A stretch of DNA of 64,000 nt, from assembly GCA_023439545.1 (NCBI GenBank), contig JAEXNT010000019.1, positions 1 to 64,000 of the forward strand, read 5' to 3'. The translations under genes were made by a program, and so were the position numbers. Of the stretch, positions 18,411 to 26,425 are shown in pieces; position 1 is the first letter of the stretch, and every line of letters starts with the position of its first letter. This stretch comes from Bacillota bacterium (lineage in GTDB: Bacteria; Bacillota; Clostridia; Acetivibrionales; DTU013). The notes under the pieces were generated by a model. It was not told where the DNA came from. It saw nothing but the letters and a program-made list of their open reading frames with translations, and did no database searches.

Positions 18411-19262
18411 ATGACAGTTAAAAAATCAGTTGATGCGTATAAAAGTAAGTTTTTTATTATAACTAAATATTTATTTTTGAGTATTATGACCATAGTGTGT
18501 TTATACCCTATATATTTTGCTGTCATATCATCATTTAAATCCACAATGGAAATAATGAACTCTAAATTTGCACTTCCAAAGCATTTTGGGATAGAAAATT
18601 ATATCAAAGCCTGGAAAATAGGAAATATGGGCAACTATTTCATTAATTCCCTTGCCCTGACCGTAATATCAATGGTTTTGCTTGTCATTACGGGCGCCCT
18701 TGCCGCATATGTAATCTCAAGATTCAAATTCAGGTTTCAGGGACTTATATATACATTTTTCATTTCCGGACTCATGATACCCATGCAATCCACTATAATC
18801 CCTCTTGCGTTTGATCTGGGCACATTCGGGCTAAAAAACAACTACCCTGTTCTTACTCTGTTATTTGTAGCCTTCAACCTTCCAATCACCATTTTTATAT
18901 TGACGGCATTTATGAAATCCATTCCCAAGGAACTTGAGGAAGCGGCAATCATAGATGGCTGTACTGCAATTCAGGTTTTTATGAATGTTATAATGCCGAT
19001 GTCTGTTCCGGCAATAGTAACCGCCAGTGTGTTTAACTTTATCAATGTCTGGAACAATCTACTTTTCCCATTGGTTTTCATAAGCGACAAAAATAAGCAG
19101 GTAATTTCCTTCGGGCTTTTGTCATTCTTCTCGGAATGGCAGTCCGACTACGGCGGAGTAATGGCAGCCATAACGCTTGCCATAATACCCCCGTTCATAG
19201 CCTATATATTCTTGCAGAAAAAAGTTGAACAAGGCCTTACAGCAGGTGCTGTAAAAGGTTGA
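18411..19262 (+). CDS. sugar ABC transporter permease (CUT1, MalG/UgpE-like)
   Basis: Second membrane subunit of the importer. The 283 residues show six transmembrane stretches and the EAA motif ELEEAAIIDGCTAIQVF, which contacts the ATPase. GAGGAGTACAGG precedes the ATG, 10 bp after the first permease, so the two are translated together. The C-terminal FLQKKVEQGLTAGAVKG is the normal end of MalG-type permeases. The glycosidase gene follows after 27 bp. Confidence 0.95.
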   Translation: MTVKKSVDAYKSKFFIITKYLFLSIMTIVCLYPIYFAVISSFKSTMEIMNSKFALPKHFGIENYIKAWKIGNMGNYFINSLALTVISMVLLVITGALAAYVISRFKFRFQGLIYTFFISGLMIPMQSTIIPLAFDLGTFGLKNNYPVLTLLFVAFNLPITIFILTAFMKSIPKELEEAAIIDGCTAIQVFMNVIMPMSVPAIVTASVFNFINVWNNLLFPLVFISDKNKQVISFGLLSFFSEWQSDYGGVMAAITLAIIPPFIAYIFLQKKVEQGLTAGAVKG

Positions 19263-19289
19263 TCAAAGCGACGAAAGGATAACATAATT

Positions 19290-21287
19290 ATGAAATCATT
19301 ACCATTCAGACAGATACATATGGATTTCCATACATCACCTTTTATACCCGGTGTTGGTGAACAATTTGATCCCGAGGTTTTTGTGAAAACTCTCAGGGAT
19401 GCTCATGTAAACTCTATCAATCTTTTTGCAAAATGTCATCATGGAATGTATTACTATCCTACTAAAATAGGTACCATGCACCCTCAATTGAAATTCGATC
19501 TTTTTGGTGAGCAGGTTAAAGCATGCAAGGAAAATGGAATCCGTCCGGTAGCTTACACCTGTGTCGCATGGAACGAGGACTGGGCTGATCGTCATCCGGA
19601 GTGGCTATGCTTTACATATGACGGCCTACGGGGCAATAAGCTGCCTTTTGAGAAAGGACATGTCAAGTGGAATTCCCTGTGTATCAATAATAAAGACTAT
19701 AGAAAGGTGGTCAAGGCCGAGCTTGAAGAGATATATGACAACTACAAGCCGGACGGTTTCTGGATCGATATTATTGTCGCATATGAGTGCGTATGTGCAA
19801 CCTGTCAGAAAGAGATGAAAGAGCTGGGCATGGATCCAACCGACCGAAGTCAGGTTATCAAACACGATAGAATGGTGGAAATTGAATTCTGCCGTGATAT
19901 ATACGAATACCTCAAATCTATGGATAACAATCTGGAGATCTATTTTAATTCACATCCTTATGACTTTGATACTGCTGAGGATAAATCCACATCCTCGGCA
20001 AGCAAACGCAACTATTTTTCATTTATAGATATCGAGTCCCTTCCCAGTGAAGACTGGGGTTACAACCATTTCCCCATGGCTGCGAATTATGTTAATAAAT
20101 ATGATATGCAGATATGTATGATGAATGGAAAGTTTCATAATTGCTGGGGGGATTTCGGGACTCTTAGAAACGAAGCAGCCCTCGGATTTGAAACCTCCAG
20201 GGCGCTGGCTTACGGAGCAAGAATATGCGTGGGTGATCAATTGCACCCCTCGGGTAAAATTGAAAAGGCTGTTTATAACCGCATCGGGAAAATTTTCGAA
20301 GGAATTGAAGGCAAGGAAGCCTGGTGCAGGGATACCCGCAAGGTCTGCGATGTAGGTGTATTTATTGCAAGCAAAGAGAATGAAAAACCCAATACGAGTC
20401 ATTTGCCCGAGGAAGGAGCTTACAGAATTCTTACGGAGCTTCACATACCTTTTGACTTTCTAAATTTTAGTGATGATATTTCCAAATACAAGCTCCTGAT
20501 TTTGCCTGACGAGGTACAGCTCTCACAGGAGCTTGCAGAGCGCCTGGACGGTTTTGTAAGAAGCGGCGGGAAGGTGCTTCTGACAGGAAAATCAGGTGTG
20601 GATGAGAAATCCGGGAGATTTATGCCCGGGTTTGTGAAAGCTCAGTTCTTAGGCGCTTCAGAATATGAAGAAAGGTATGTCAGATTAACGGACGATTGTT
20701 TTAAAGAGCTGCCGCAGATGGATCATATGCAATATGTCAGAGGTTACTCCATAAAATCCGATGAGAAAGCATTGGCCAGAATTGTACCGCCTTATTTCAA
20801 TCGTACCTATGACAGGTTTTGTTCTCACAGGCAGACACCTCCCCAGCCGGATGCCAGTGATGAGCCTGCGATTATCATGGGAGACGGTTATATCTACACC
20901 TCGCTGAATCTGTTCACGGACTATATAACCAATGGTTACAAGGTGCACAAGGATATTATCGGAGCCTGCATACGGCAGCTTTACAAACAACCGCTGGTGA
21001 AGAGCAATCTCCCGTATATAACCGAACTGACGTTAAGAGAAAACGACAAAGCATATATTATTCATCTTCTTAACTATGTCAAAGAGAAGAAGAGCAAGAG
21101 GCTGGAGATTGTAGAGGCGGAGTTTACGGTCTGCGACTGCAGTATCTCGGTCAAAACTCCGTTTACTCCCCAAAAAGTAAGGCTTGTACCGGAGGGTAAG
21201 GATATGGAATTCAAGTATGCCGATGGTTATACAACTTTTAATCTCGATAAGGCAAGCGGACATACAATGGTTGAGATAGTAAGATAG
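19290..21287 (+). CDS. GHL6-type glycoside hydrolase with beta-galactosidase trimerisation-like domain (GH151-like)
   Basis: Cytoplasmic glycosidase with no signal peptide, so it probably cleaves sugars brought in by the importer. The N-terminal half (about 1-350) is a TIM-barrel of the hypothetical glycosyl hydrolase 6 type: HMDFHTSPFIPG at the start, FAKCHHGMYYYPTKIGTMHP, WNEDWA, and FWID with Asp160, a candidate catalytic residue. The region after about 370 (DVGVFIASKENEKPN, KLLILPDEVQLS) resembles the beta-galactosidase trimerisation domain. From memory this layout is that of GH151 alpha-L-fucosidases, but the family is not certain and activity is inferred. 665 residues, 27 bp behind the permease genes. 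Confidence 0.75.
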   Translation: MKSLPFRQIHMDFHTSPFIPGVGEQFDPEVFVKTLRDAHVNSINLFAKCHHGMYYYPTKIGTMHPQLKFDLFGEQVKACKENGIRPVAYTCVAWNEDWADRHPEWLCFTYDGLRGNKLPFEKGHVKWNSLCINNKDYRKVVKAELEEIYDNYKPDGFWIDIIVAYECVCATCQKEMKELGMDPTDRSQVIKHDRMVEIEFCRDIYEYLKSMDNNLEIYFNSHPYDFDTAEDKSTSSASKRNYFSFIDIESLPSEDWGYNHFPMAANYVNKYDMQICMMNGKFHNCWGDFGTLRNEAALGFETSRALAYGARICVGDQLHPSGKIEKAVYNRIGKIFEGIEGKEAWCRDTRKVCDVGVFIASKENEKPNTSHLPEEGAYRILTELHIPFDFLNFSDDISKYKLLILPDEVQLSQELAERLDGFVRSGGKVLLTGKSGVDEKSGRFMPGFVKAQFLGASEYEERYVRLTDDCFKELPQMDHMQYVRGYSIKSDEKALARIVPPYFNRTYDRFCSHRQTPPQPDASDEPAIIMGDGYIYTSLNLFTDYITNGYKVHKDIIGACIRQLYKQPLVKSNLPYITELTLRENDKAYIIHLLNYVKEKKSKRLEIVEAEFTVCDCSISVKTPFTPQKVRLVPEGKDMEFKYADGYTTFNLDKASGHTMVEIVR

Positions 21288-21319
21288 CAGCTAATGCCGA
21301 ATAACTTATAAAATCTTTG

Positions 21320-21399
21320 CTCCATTGAGGGCTTGCATTAATTGCGCACCTTGCCACGGCAACTAAAGGTGTGACCTTTAAGGGAGGCTCTCAATGGGG
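21320..21399. terminator. 80-nt structured element, bidirectional terminator or unrecognised structured RNA
   Basis: Bases 21320-21334 pair with 21385-21399 in a 15-bp stem (three G.U pairs counting the plus strand). The interior carries a nested hairpin, CACC (21346-21349)/GGTG (21367-21370) with TTGC/GCAA inside it, and a short GCA/TGC stem. TTTT follows on the plus strand. It lies between the convergent glycosidase and EamA-like genes, where a terminator is expected, but the large branched interior is more than a simple terminator needs. Confidence 0.6.
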
Positions 21400-21436
21400 T
21401 TTTCATTTCCTGGCCTTACCATGTATTCGCCGATTG

Positions 21437-21865
21437 TTACTTCCTGTTTATCAGTATCAGCCCGGCGATGCAAAGCACGGAACCGAGTATTTTGCTGAGT
21501 CCGAAGCCTTCCTTGTAAAACAGTATTCCCACCGGTATCAGCATCACGGCGAGGATGATATTCGCAACCAGCGAACCGACGCTTATATTCCACCCTGCCC
21601 TGTAGGCCATGAGATACCCGAACTCCAGGCCGATGATCGAGACTCCGAGAGCTATGCTGGCCCAGTTAAGATCCTTGAACGATTGAAAAAATCCTTTATC
21701 TGTCTTGTAAAACTGCATTGCTATCAGCGTCAGAAATGCCGCGGTCAGATATGTCACGAGCAGCGCCGAAAAAGGGTTGGCTCTCTGCGGCGTTTGTTTC
21801 TGGCATACGTTGTAGAGTATATTCGACGCAACTATCAGAACTATTGAAAACACATACATGAACAT
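21437..21865 (-). CDS. EamA/DMT-type small membrane transporter
   Basis: Half-size drug/metabolite transporter of 142 residues with four to five hydrophobic helices and a single EamA-like repeat; it should work as a dimer. The helix ending VGSLVANIILAVMLIPVGILFYKEGF is the typical last half of an EamA unit. No clear Shine-Dalgarno lies before the ATG at 21865; an in-frame ATG two codons later is equally possible. Substrate unknown. It converges on the glycosidase gene. Confidence 0.8.
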   Translation of the reverse strand: MFMYVFSIVLIVASNILYNVCQKQTPQRANPFSALLVTYLTAAFLTLIAMQFYKTDKGFFQSFKDLNWASIALGVSIIGLEFGYLMAYRAGWNISVGSLVANIILAVMLIPVGILFYKEGFGLSKILGSVLCIAGLILINRK

Positions 21866-22111
21866 GGGCTCGACATCACATCCGTTACTAAAATAATACG
21901 AACTGTAAATTGTATAGTCATTAATTTACCATACTGAAGAAAGACCGTCAAACAAATCAATAAACCTCGGCCATGCGGCTCTGCAACTTATAAAACTGCC
22001 GCGCAATAAAATAGCAACCAAAAACATAGCTGTCATATCCAGCCGTATTTTCAGTTGCGATTAATATTGCCTCTTTGACATTCCCTCGAGCAAGTCATTT
22101 GCCGATTGTCA

Positions 22112-22321
22112 TTACATGCTTATATATTCGTCGAAATCGAGCCCGTTCACCTTGCAGTATTTCATTACGGACATTAGGATCTTCTTACCTCCGCCGACGC
22201 CTGTATTGAGATATCTATACAGATGTGACGGATCGACTCCGAGTTCTCTCGCGAACCTGTTGTAATTCCCTGCGCAGTTGGTATTCATCAAATCATGTAC
22301 CTTCTGCCTGTTCACTTCCAT
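22112..22321 (-). CDS. small helix-turn-helix protein
   Basis: Probable DNA-binding protein of 69 residues. FARELGVDPSHLYRYLN is a compact helix-turn-helix of the XRE/phage Cro type, and the tail KILMSVMKYCKVNGLDFDEYI packs like small XRE regulators. The frame is open further upstream, but GGAGG 8 nt before the ATG at 22321 gives a clear start. It stands alone between EamA and ribU genes on the same strand. Target not known. Confidence 0.7.
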   Translation of the reverse strand: MEVNRQKVHDLMNTNCAGNYNRFARELGVDPSHLYRYLNTGVGGGKKILMSVMKYCKVNGLDFDEYISM

Positions 22322-22477
22322 TGTGTTTTCCTCCAAACAACCTAACACCAGAAGACATCCACATGAGCTTCGTAGGTAATAAATTACATTTTTATTCAAT
22401 TCTAGTACAGTTCTAGAATATTGTCAATATAATGTAGTATATTTCCTATAAATCAGTGCTTATAACTCATCGGTCCA

Positions 22478-23017
22478 TTAGGAAATTCTCTGGACGACCT
22501 TGCTGATGGATTTGTACACAATGAAAGTAACTACGGAATTCAAGCCGGCCTTTATGAGATTAAACGGTATTATCGCAGGTATCAGCAGGCTTTTCACCGT
22601 TTCGAGCGGAACTCCGTAGAAATTGGGCTGTATTATAAGGTTCAGCGGGACCATGATCAAAGTCATTGCAAGCGTGCCACAGAAAAGTCCGATTATCGCT
22701 CCCTTGCGATCATGCATTTTTTTGTAAATGAGCCCTGCGGTGACGACAAAGGTACCCGTCGCAATAATATGCATAACCAGTCCGACCCATCCGCCTTCAG
22801 CGAAAAGCAGCGTCTGTATCGTCGCTTCGACTACAGTGACTGCAAGCCCCGCTAAAGGTCCGAACAGGAACGCACCGATAAGCATGGGTATATCGGCCGG
22901 TTCATACTTAAGGTAAGGCGCCGCCGGTATGATCGGAAAGCGTATCACATACATCAGCACGATCGACAGAGCAGTTAAAACTCCCATGGTTGCAATTTTT
23001 TTAACATTGGTTTTCAT
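22478..23017 (-). CDS. ribU: ECF transporter S component, riboflavin type (RibU)
   Basis: Membrane substrate-binding subunit for riboflavin uptake, working with a general EcfA/A'/T module encoded elsewhere. The 179 residues form about six helices and start with the conserved N-terminal helix ending LKYEPADIPMLIGAFLFGPLAGL, matching RibU proteins. The substrate is supported independently by an FMN riboswitch and terminator directly upstream on the same strand. GGGGGTAATGTAGA gives a good ribosome binding site before the ATG. Confidence 0.93.
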   Translation of the reverse strand: MKTNVKKIATMGVLTALSIVLMYVIRFPIIPAAPYLKYEPADIPMLIGAFLFGPLAGLAVTVVEATIQTLLFAEGGWVGLVMHIIATGTFVVTAGLIYKKMHDRKGAIIGLFCGTLAMTLIMVPLNLIIQPNFYGVPLETVKSLLIPAIIPFNLIKAGLNSVVTFIVYKSISKVVQRIS

Positions 23018-23078
23018 TCTACATTACCCCCTGATATTTGTTGCCATGCCCTATTGGGACTTACTGGCAAAATAAAAT

Positions 23079-23102
23079 TCCCTGAGAATGATCCCAGGGA
23101 AT
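23079..23102 (-). terminator. attenuator hairpin downstream of the FMN aptamer
   Basis: TTCCCTG (on the minus strand from 23102) pairs with CAGGGAA (ending 23079), followed on the minus strand by TTTTATTTTG. This intrinsic terminator lies between aptamer and ribU, so the switch acts by premature termination when FMN is bound. Confidence 0.8.
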
Positions 23103-23119
23103 GTAAAATACAAGTTCAT

Positions 23120-23241
23120 CATCTTCTTCCATCCAGACTTTACTGTCGGCCCCGGAATCTCACCAGGTCAGCTTTCGCTCGCGGGCTAACGGCTTTCGCC
23201 GCATTACCGCCGGTAGGGACTTGCACCCTGCCCTGAAGATC
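23120..23241 (-). ncRNA. FMN riboswitch (RFN element)
   Basis: Reading the minus strand from 23241, the RFN consensus blocks appear in order: AGGGCAGGGTGCAAGTCCC, ACCGGCGGTA, AGCCCGCGA, GACCTGGTGAGA, TTCCGGGGCCGACAGT and AGTCTGGATGGAAGAAGA. The closing P1 stem is ATCTTC/GAAGAT. It controls the RibU gene in response to FMN. Confidence 0.97.
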
Positions 23242-23261
23242 ATATTCAGTTTATGCAAATA

Positions 23262-23671
23262 TATTAGCACTATAGAGTCGTCTTAGTCAACAGAAACTTT
23301 CGCATTCTCCCAGTTATTGCCTGTCGCCTCAATTGCCTGTCGAGACAGACATAATATGTTTCCGGTCGATTCCGGCATGGCTGGGGCGGGTGCGATTCCG
23401 GCATCGTGCAAAGGAACGGCTGCAAGCTGTTTATCCCGGCGATGCTCAAATGCGGCATCGAGTCTGGCAAACCTGCGGCACGGACGCCGCAGGCGCGCGA
23501 TCGTGAGACATGGACGTCGAATGATCCGCGCCCGTATTTGAACGAGCCGTGATAATACAACTTGCCCGTGACGGAGCTGATGCGGTGATTGCACCCGTCA
23601 ACTGCCATGCCGGGCGGTGCTGCAAGCTGTTAGTCTGTAGAGCTTGCGCGCCCTAACGCCTGTTCCCCAGC
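23262..23671. other. 410-bp GC-rich intergenic stretch with no convincing gene
   Basis: Between yitT and the FMN riboswitch, both on the minus strand. Short open frames exist on each strand, but none has a good ribosome binding site or a recognisable protein. Short repeated words occur (GCTGCAAGCTGTT at about 23429 and 23621). Composition differs from both sides. It may be a decayed gene. Confidence 0.4.
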
Positions 23672-24571
23672 TTACTCATACGTCTTGAAGCCTTCGCCAA
23701 GTACCTCTGTGACATCGTTCAGTATGATAAACGCCGACGGATCGATCCTCTTGACTATATCCTTGAGCTGTGGCAGCTGCCCAAGCTGAATCACGCAATA
23801 CAGCACCTTTTTTTCACTGCCTGTATACATACCGACCCCCTTCAGGGCAGTAACCCCCCTGTCGAGCTCGGTCATGATCGCCTGTGCTATCTGGTCGGCA
23901 AAGTCTGAAACAATGAATATCGACTTTGCGAAGTTTACGCCCTCCAATATTAAATCGATTATCTTAGAAGATATGTATAGCGACAACACCGAGTACAAGG
24001 CAAGCAAAAAACTATTGAACGCTACCGCTGCAAAGATGATGACGGCTGTGTCTATAAACAGGAGCGTTTTACCCATCGATAGCCCCGGGTTGAAGTGGTG
24101 TACGATCCTTGCTGCAAGATCGGTCCCTCCCGTCGTGGCCCCCGATTTGAAAACGAAGCCGAGCCCGAGACCCATGAAGAACCCGCCGAAAATCGAATAC
24201 AGCAGATAATCCGGACTCGAAGTGAGCCTCTCCAGTTCGAGCTCTTTGATGATGACATTCGTAAGCGGTTCCGCTACGTCGACTATAACGGAAAGAAGTA
24301 TGGTACTGAAAAGGGTACGTAAAGTAAATTTCCGGCCGATGAACTTCATGCCGAAAATAAACAGGGGTATGTTGAGTATCAGCATTACGGTACCGACCTG
24401 GAACCTTTCTCCGCTTAAATAGTAAATAACCGTGGCTATTCCGGTAACACCTCCCGGAGCAAGCTTGTACGGCACCAGAAAAATATTGATGGCAGCCGCA
24501 GTTATCAACGAACCTACAATTATCCACAAGTAATCCTTCAGACCCTGTACGAATTTTACATTCCGTTTCAT
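23672..24571 (-). CDS. YitT family membrane protein (DUF2179 at C-terminus)
   Basis: Conserved Firmicutes membrane protein of unknown function. From the ATG at 24571 it has 299 residues: about five hydrophobic helices in the first 200 (YitT membrane domain, with FKSGATTGGTDLAARIVHHF) and a soluble C-terminal DUF2179 domain (about 215-295; RGVTALKGVGMYTGSEKKVL). The frame is open to a GTG at 24607, but AAGGCGGTG stands before the ATG at 24571, and the sequence MKRNVKFVQGLKDY matches the usual start. Monocistronic by position. Confidence 0.9.
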   Translation of the reverse strand: MKRNVKFVQGLKDYLWIIVGSLITAAAINIFLVPYKLAPGGVTGIATVIYYLSGERFQVGTVMLILNIPLFIFGMKFIGRKFTLRTLFSTILLSVIVDVAEPLTNVIIKELELERLTSSPDYLLYSIFGGFFMGLGLGFVFKSGATTGGTDLAARIVHHFNPGLSMGKTLLFIDTAVIIFAAVAFNSFLLALYSVLSLYISSKIIDLILEGVNFAKSIFIVSDFADQIAQAIMTELDRGVTALKGVGMYTGSEKKVLYCVIQLGQLPQLKDIVKRIDPSAFIILNDVTEVLGEGFKTYE

Positions 24572-24749
24572 AGCTAACACCGCCTTAGTCTTGTCTTTTA
24601 ATGACACGGTACTTTTATTTTACCCTGCCAGCCGGGTTAATGCATCCTTTGACAAAAAATCGCGTTTATACTATCATCAATATATTGTAATATTATTTGC
24701 ACCAATTGTTAAGGGGGTACATCCCCTGCGAAAAGACGGACGGTCATAA

Positions 24750-25868
24750 ATGAGCGGTATATTATTCATTTCATCGTTTTACACAGGCCACGGCCATAAG
24801 AGTATCACTGCAGCACTGCGAGAACAGCTTTCGGAGCTCGATCCCGATACGGCCGTCGATGAAATCGACGGTTTCATGCTCGGTGGGCCGATATCGGCCT
24901 GGATGAGCAGGATGTACGACAAGGTGGCGACCAAAGCTCCAACGTTCTGGAAAATGTATTACGGACTTGGCAATATATTTCCGTCCGTTTCGAGGATTTT
25001 CATGGCGCGGAGCATAAAAAAGGGCTTTTACCATGTCATGGAAACAAAGCGCCCGGATCTCATAGTATCCGTACACCCTAGTTTTGTAGGCTCCGTTGAG
25101 GACCTTCTGGATGCCGGTGGTTGGAAGATTCCGGTGGTATCGTATATCGCCGATCTGGATAACGTATCGCGCATATGGGCAGACGAGCGTTCGCTTTATA
25201 CAATCTGCCCCACTGAAAATGCAAGGCATACGATGTTAAGATACGGCGTTCCCGACAGCAAAATTAAAGTTTTTGGCTTTCCGGTAAGAAAAAGGTTCAA
25301 TCAAACCGGGCCTTGCGGGGAAACCTCATATTATGAACGTTTGAAGCAAAAAAGCAGATTGCAGTTTTTGATAATGAACGGCAGCCAGGGCAAACGGCAG
25401 GCTGTAGAAATGGCAAGGATCCTGTTCGGGCATTATGACTGCAGGGTCGTAATACTGGCCGGAAACAATGAGAAATTCAGGGCTGAAGCTGAAAAAAGCC
25501 TCGAAGCATACAAGGACAGACTCGAGGTCTGCGGCTTCGTTGAAGACGTTGAAAAATACATGCTTGAATCGGATGTTTTACTATTGCGCGCGAGCCCGAA
25601 CGTAATGATGGAAGCTGTGAACCTGTGCAGGCCTTTCATAGTGACGGGATCACTGACCGGCCAGGAGGAGAAAAATCCGCAATTTGCGGAGGCGAATAAG
25701 TTGGGCGTCGTCTGCAGCGGTACCGGGAAACTGACTGATACCGTAAACGGGCTGCTTGCGGACTACGGCAGAAAACTCGACGAAATTGCGGCAAGCCAGG
25801 CGGCGTTGAGACAGCCGGAAGCATCCAAACGTGCGGCGGAACTGTTTTTATCCGCCTTGAAGGGGTAA
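24750..25868 (+). CDS. diacylglycerol glycosyltransferase, UgtP/MGDG synthase family
   Basis: GT28-type enzyme expected to move sugar from a UDP-sugar onto diacylglycerol at the inner membrane face, giving the glycolipid that anchors lipoteichoic acid. 372 residues: the N-terminal MGDG synthase domain starts SFYTGHGHKS (His/Gly lipid-binding loop), then DLDNVSRIWADE, and a C-terminal GT28 domain with MNGSQGKRQAVEMA and SDVLLLRASPNVMMEAV, the UDP-sugar site. The ribosome binding site is weak (GGACGG). It is the first gene of a four-gene plus-strand group; the next ORF is 11 bp away. Confidence 0.88.
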   Translation: MSGILFISSFYTGHGHKSITAALREQLSELDPDTAVDEIDGFMLGGPISAWMSRMYDKVATKAPTFWKMYYGLGNIFPSVSRIFMARSIKKGFYHVMETKRPDLIVSVHPSFVGSVEDLLDAGGWKIPVVSYIADLDNVSRIWADERSLYTICPTENARHTMLRYGVPDSKIKVFGFPVRKRFNQTGPCGETSYYERLKQKSRLQFLIMNGSQGKRQAVEMARILFGHYDCRVVILAGNNEKFRAEAEKSLEAYKDRLEVCGFVEDVEKYMLESDVLLLRASPNVMMEAVNLCRPFIVTGSLTGQEEKNPQFAEANKLGVVCSGTGKLTDTVNGLLADYGRKLDEIAASQAALRQPEASKRAAELFLSALKG

Positions 25869-25879
25869 ACGGAGGGTAT

Positions 25880-26389
25880 ATGAAAATAATCAAGCTTTTG
25901 ATACAAAAGGAATTCCTGTTGAATCTTTTGACATTTTTCATTTTTTCTGTGATCATAACATACCTGTCCAACAAGATGCCCGCCAGCCTCTATTCCAGTA
26001 ACAGCTGGCTGCTCAGGCAGCGCGAATGGGAGAAGAGGGGCGAGTTCTATCAGCGCGTCTTTCGGGTGAAGGTTTGGAAAAAGCTGCTGCCTGAGCTTGG
26101 CGACATAGTAAAGAGCGTTTTCCCGAAAAAGAGGATAAAGGAATATACGAGGGAATACCTTCACAAATATATATTCGAATCCTGCAAGTCCGAGGTAACT
26201 CACTGGAGCATTATTTTCTCCACTTTTCTCTTCTTCCTCTGGAGCGAATTCGAACCGGCGATGATGATTGTGATTGTTGCTATTATTCTGAATTTGCCGT
26301 ATATTATCATACAAAGATACAACAGGCCGCGGATAATGGTGATGGTCGAAAACATCGAAGGCCACCAGAGCAGGGTTCCTGCCGTTTGA
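25880..26389 (+). CDS. CrtO-like (glycosyl-4,4'-diaponeurosporenoate acyltransferase family) membrane protein
   Basis: Small membrane protein of 169 residues with an N-terminal helix (about 10-29), two C-terminal helices (about 108-140) and the signature SWLLRQREWEKRGEFYQR...FRVKVWKKLLPE (residues 42-73), which matches the family named after staphyloxanthin acyltransferase CrtO. No carotenoid genes are here; it sits between the glycolipid glycosyltransferase and the LtaS-like gene, so acylation of a glycolipid head group is a more natural guess. GGAGG 4 nt before the ATG. The family match is by recognition of the motif, the role is inference. Confidence 0.7.
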   Translation: MKIIKLLIQKEFLLNLLTFFIFSVIITYLSNKMPASLYSSNSWLLRQREWEKRGEFYQRVFRVKVWKKLLPELGDIVKSVFPKKRIKEYTREYLHKYIFESCKSEVTHWSIIFSTFLFFLWSEFEPAMMIVIVAIILNLPYIIIQRYNRPRIMVMVENIEGHQSRVPAV

Positions 26390-26425
26390 TTTCAATAGAA
26401 TGTACTATGAACAGGATATATACAT

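Noticed and set aside
23270..23608. Minus-strand open frame of 112 codons in the GC-rich gap
   Set aside because: No ribosome binding site, no recognisable fold, and overlapping alternative frames of similar length.
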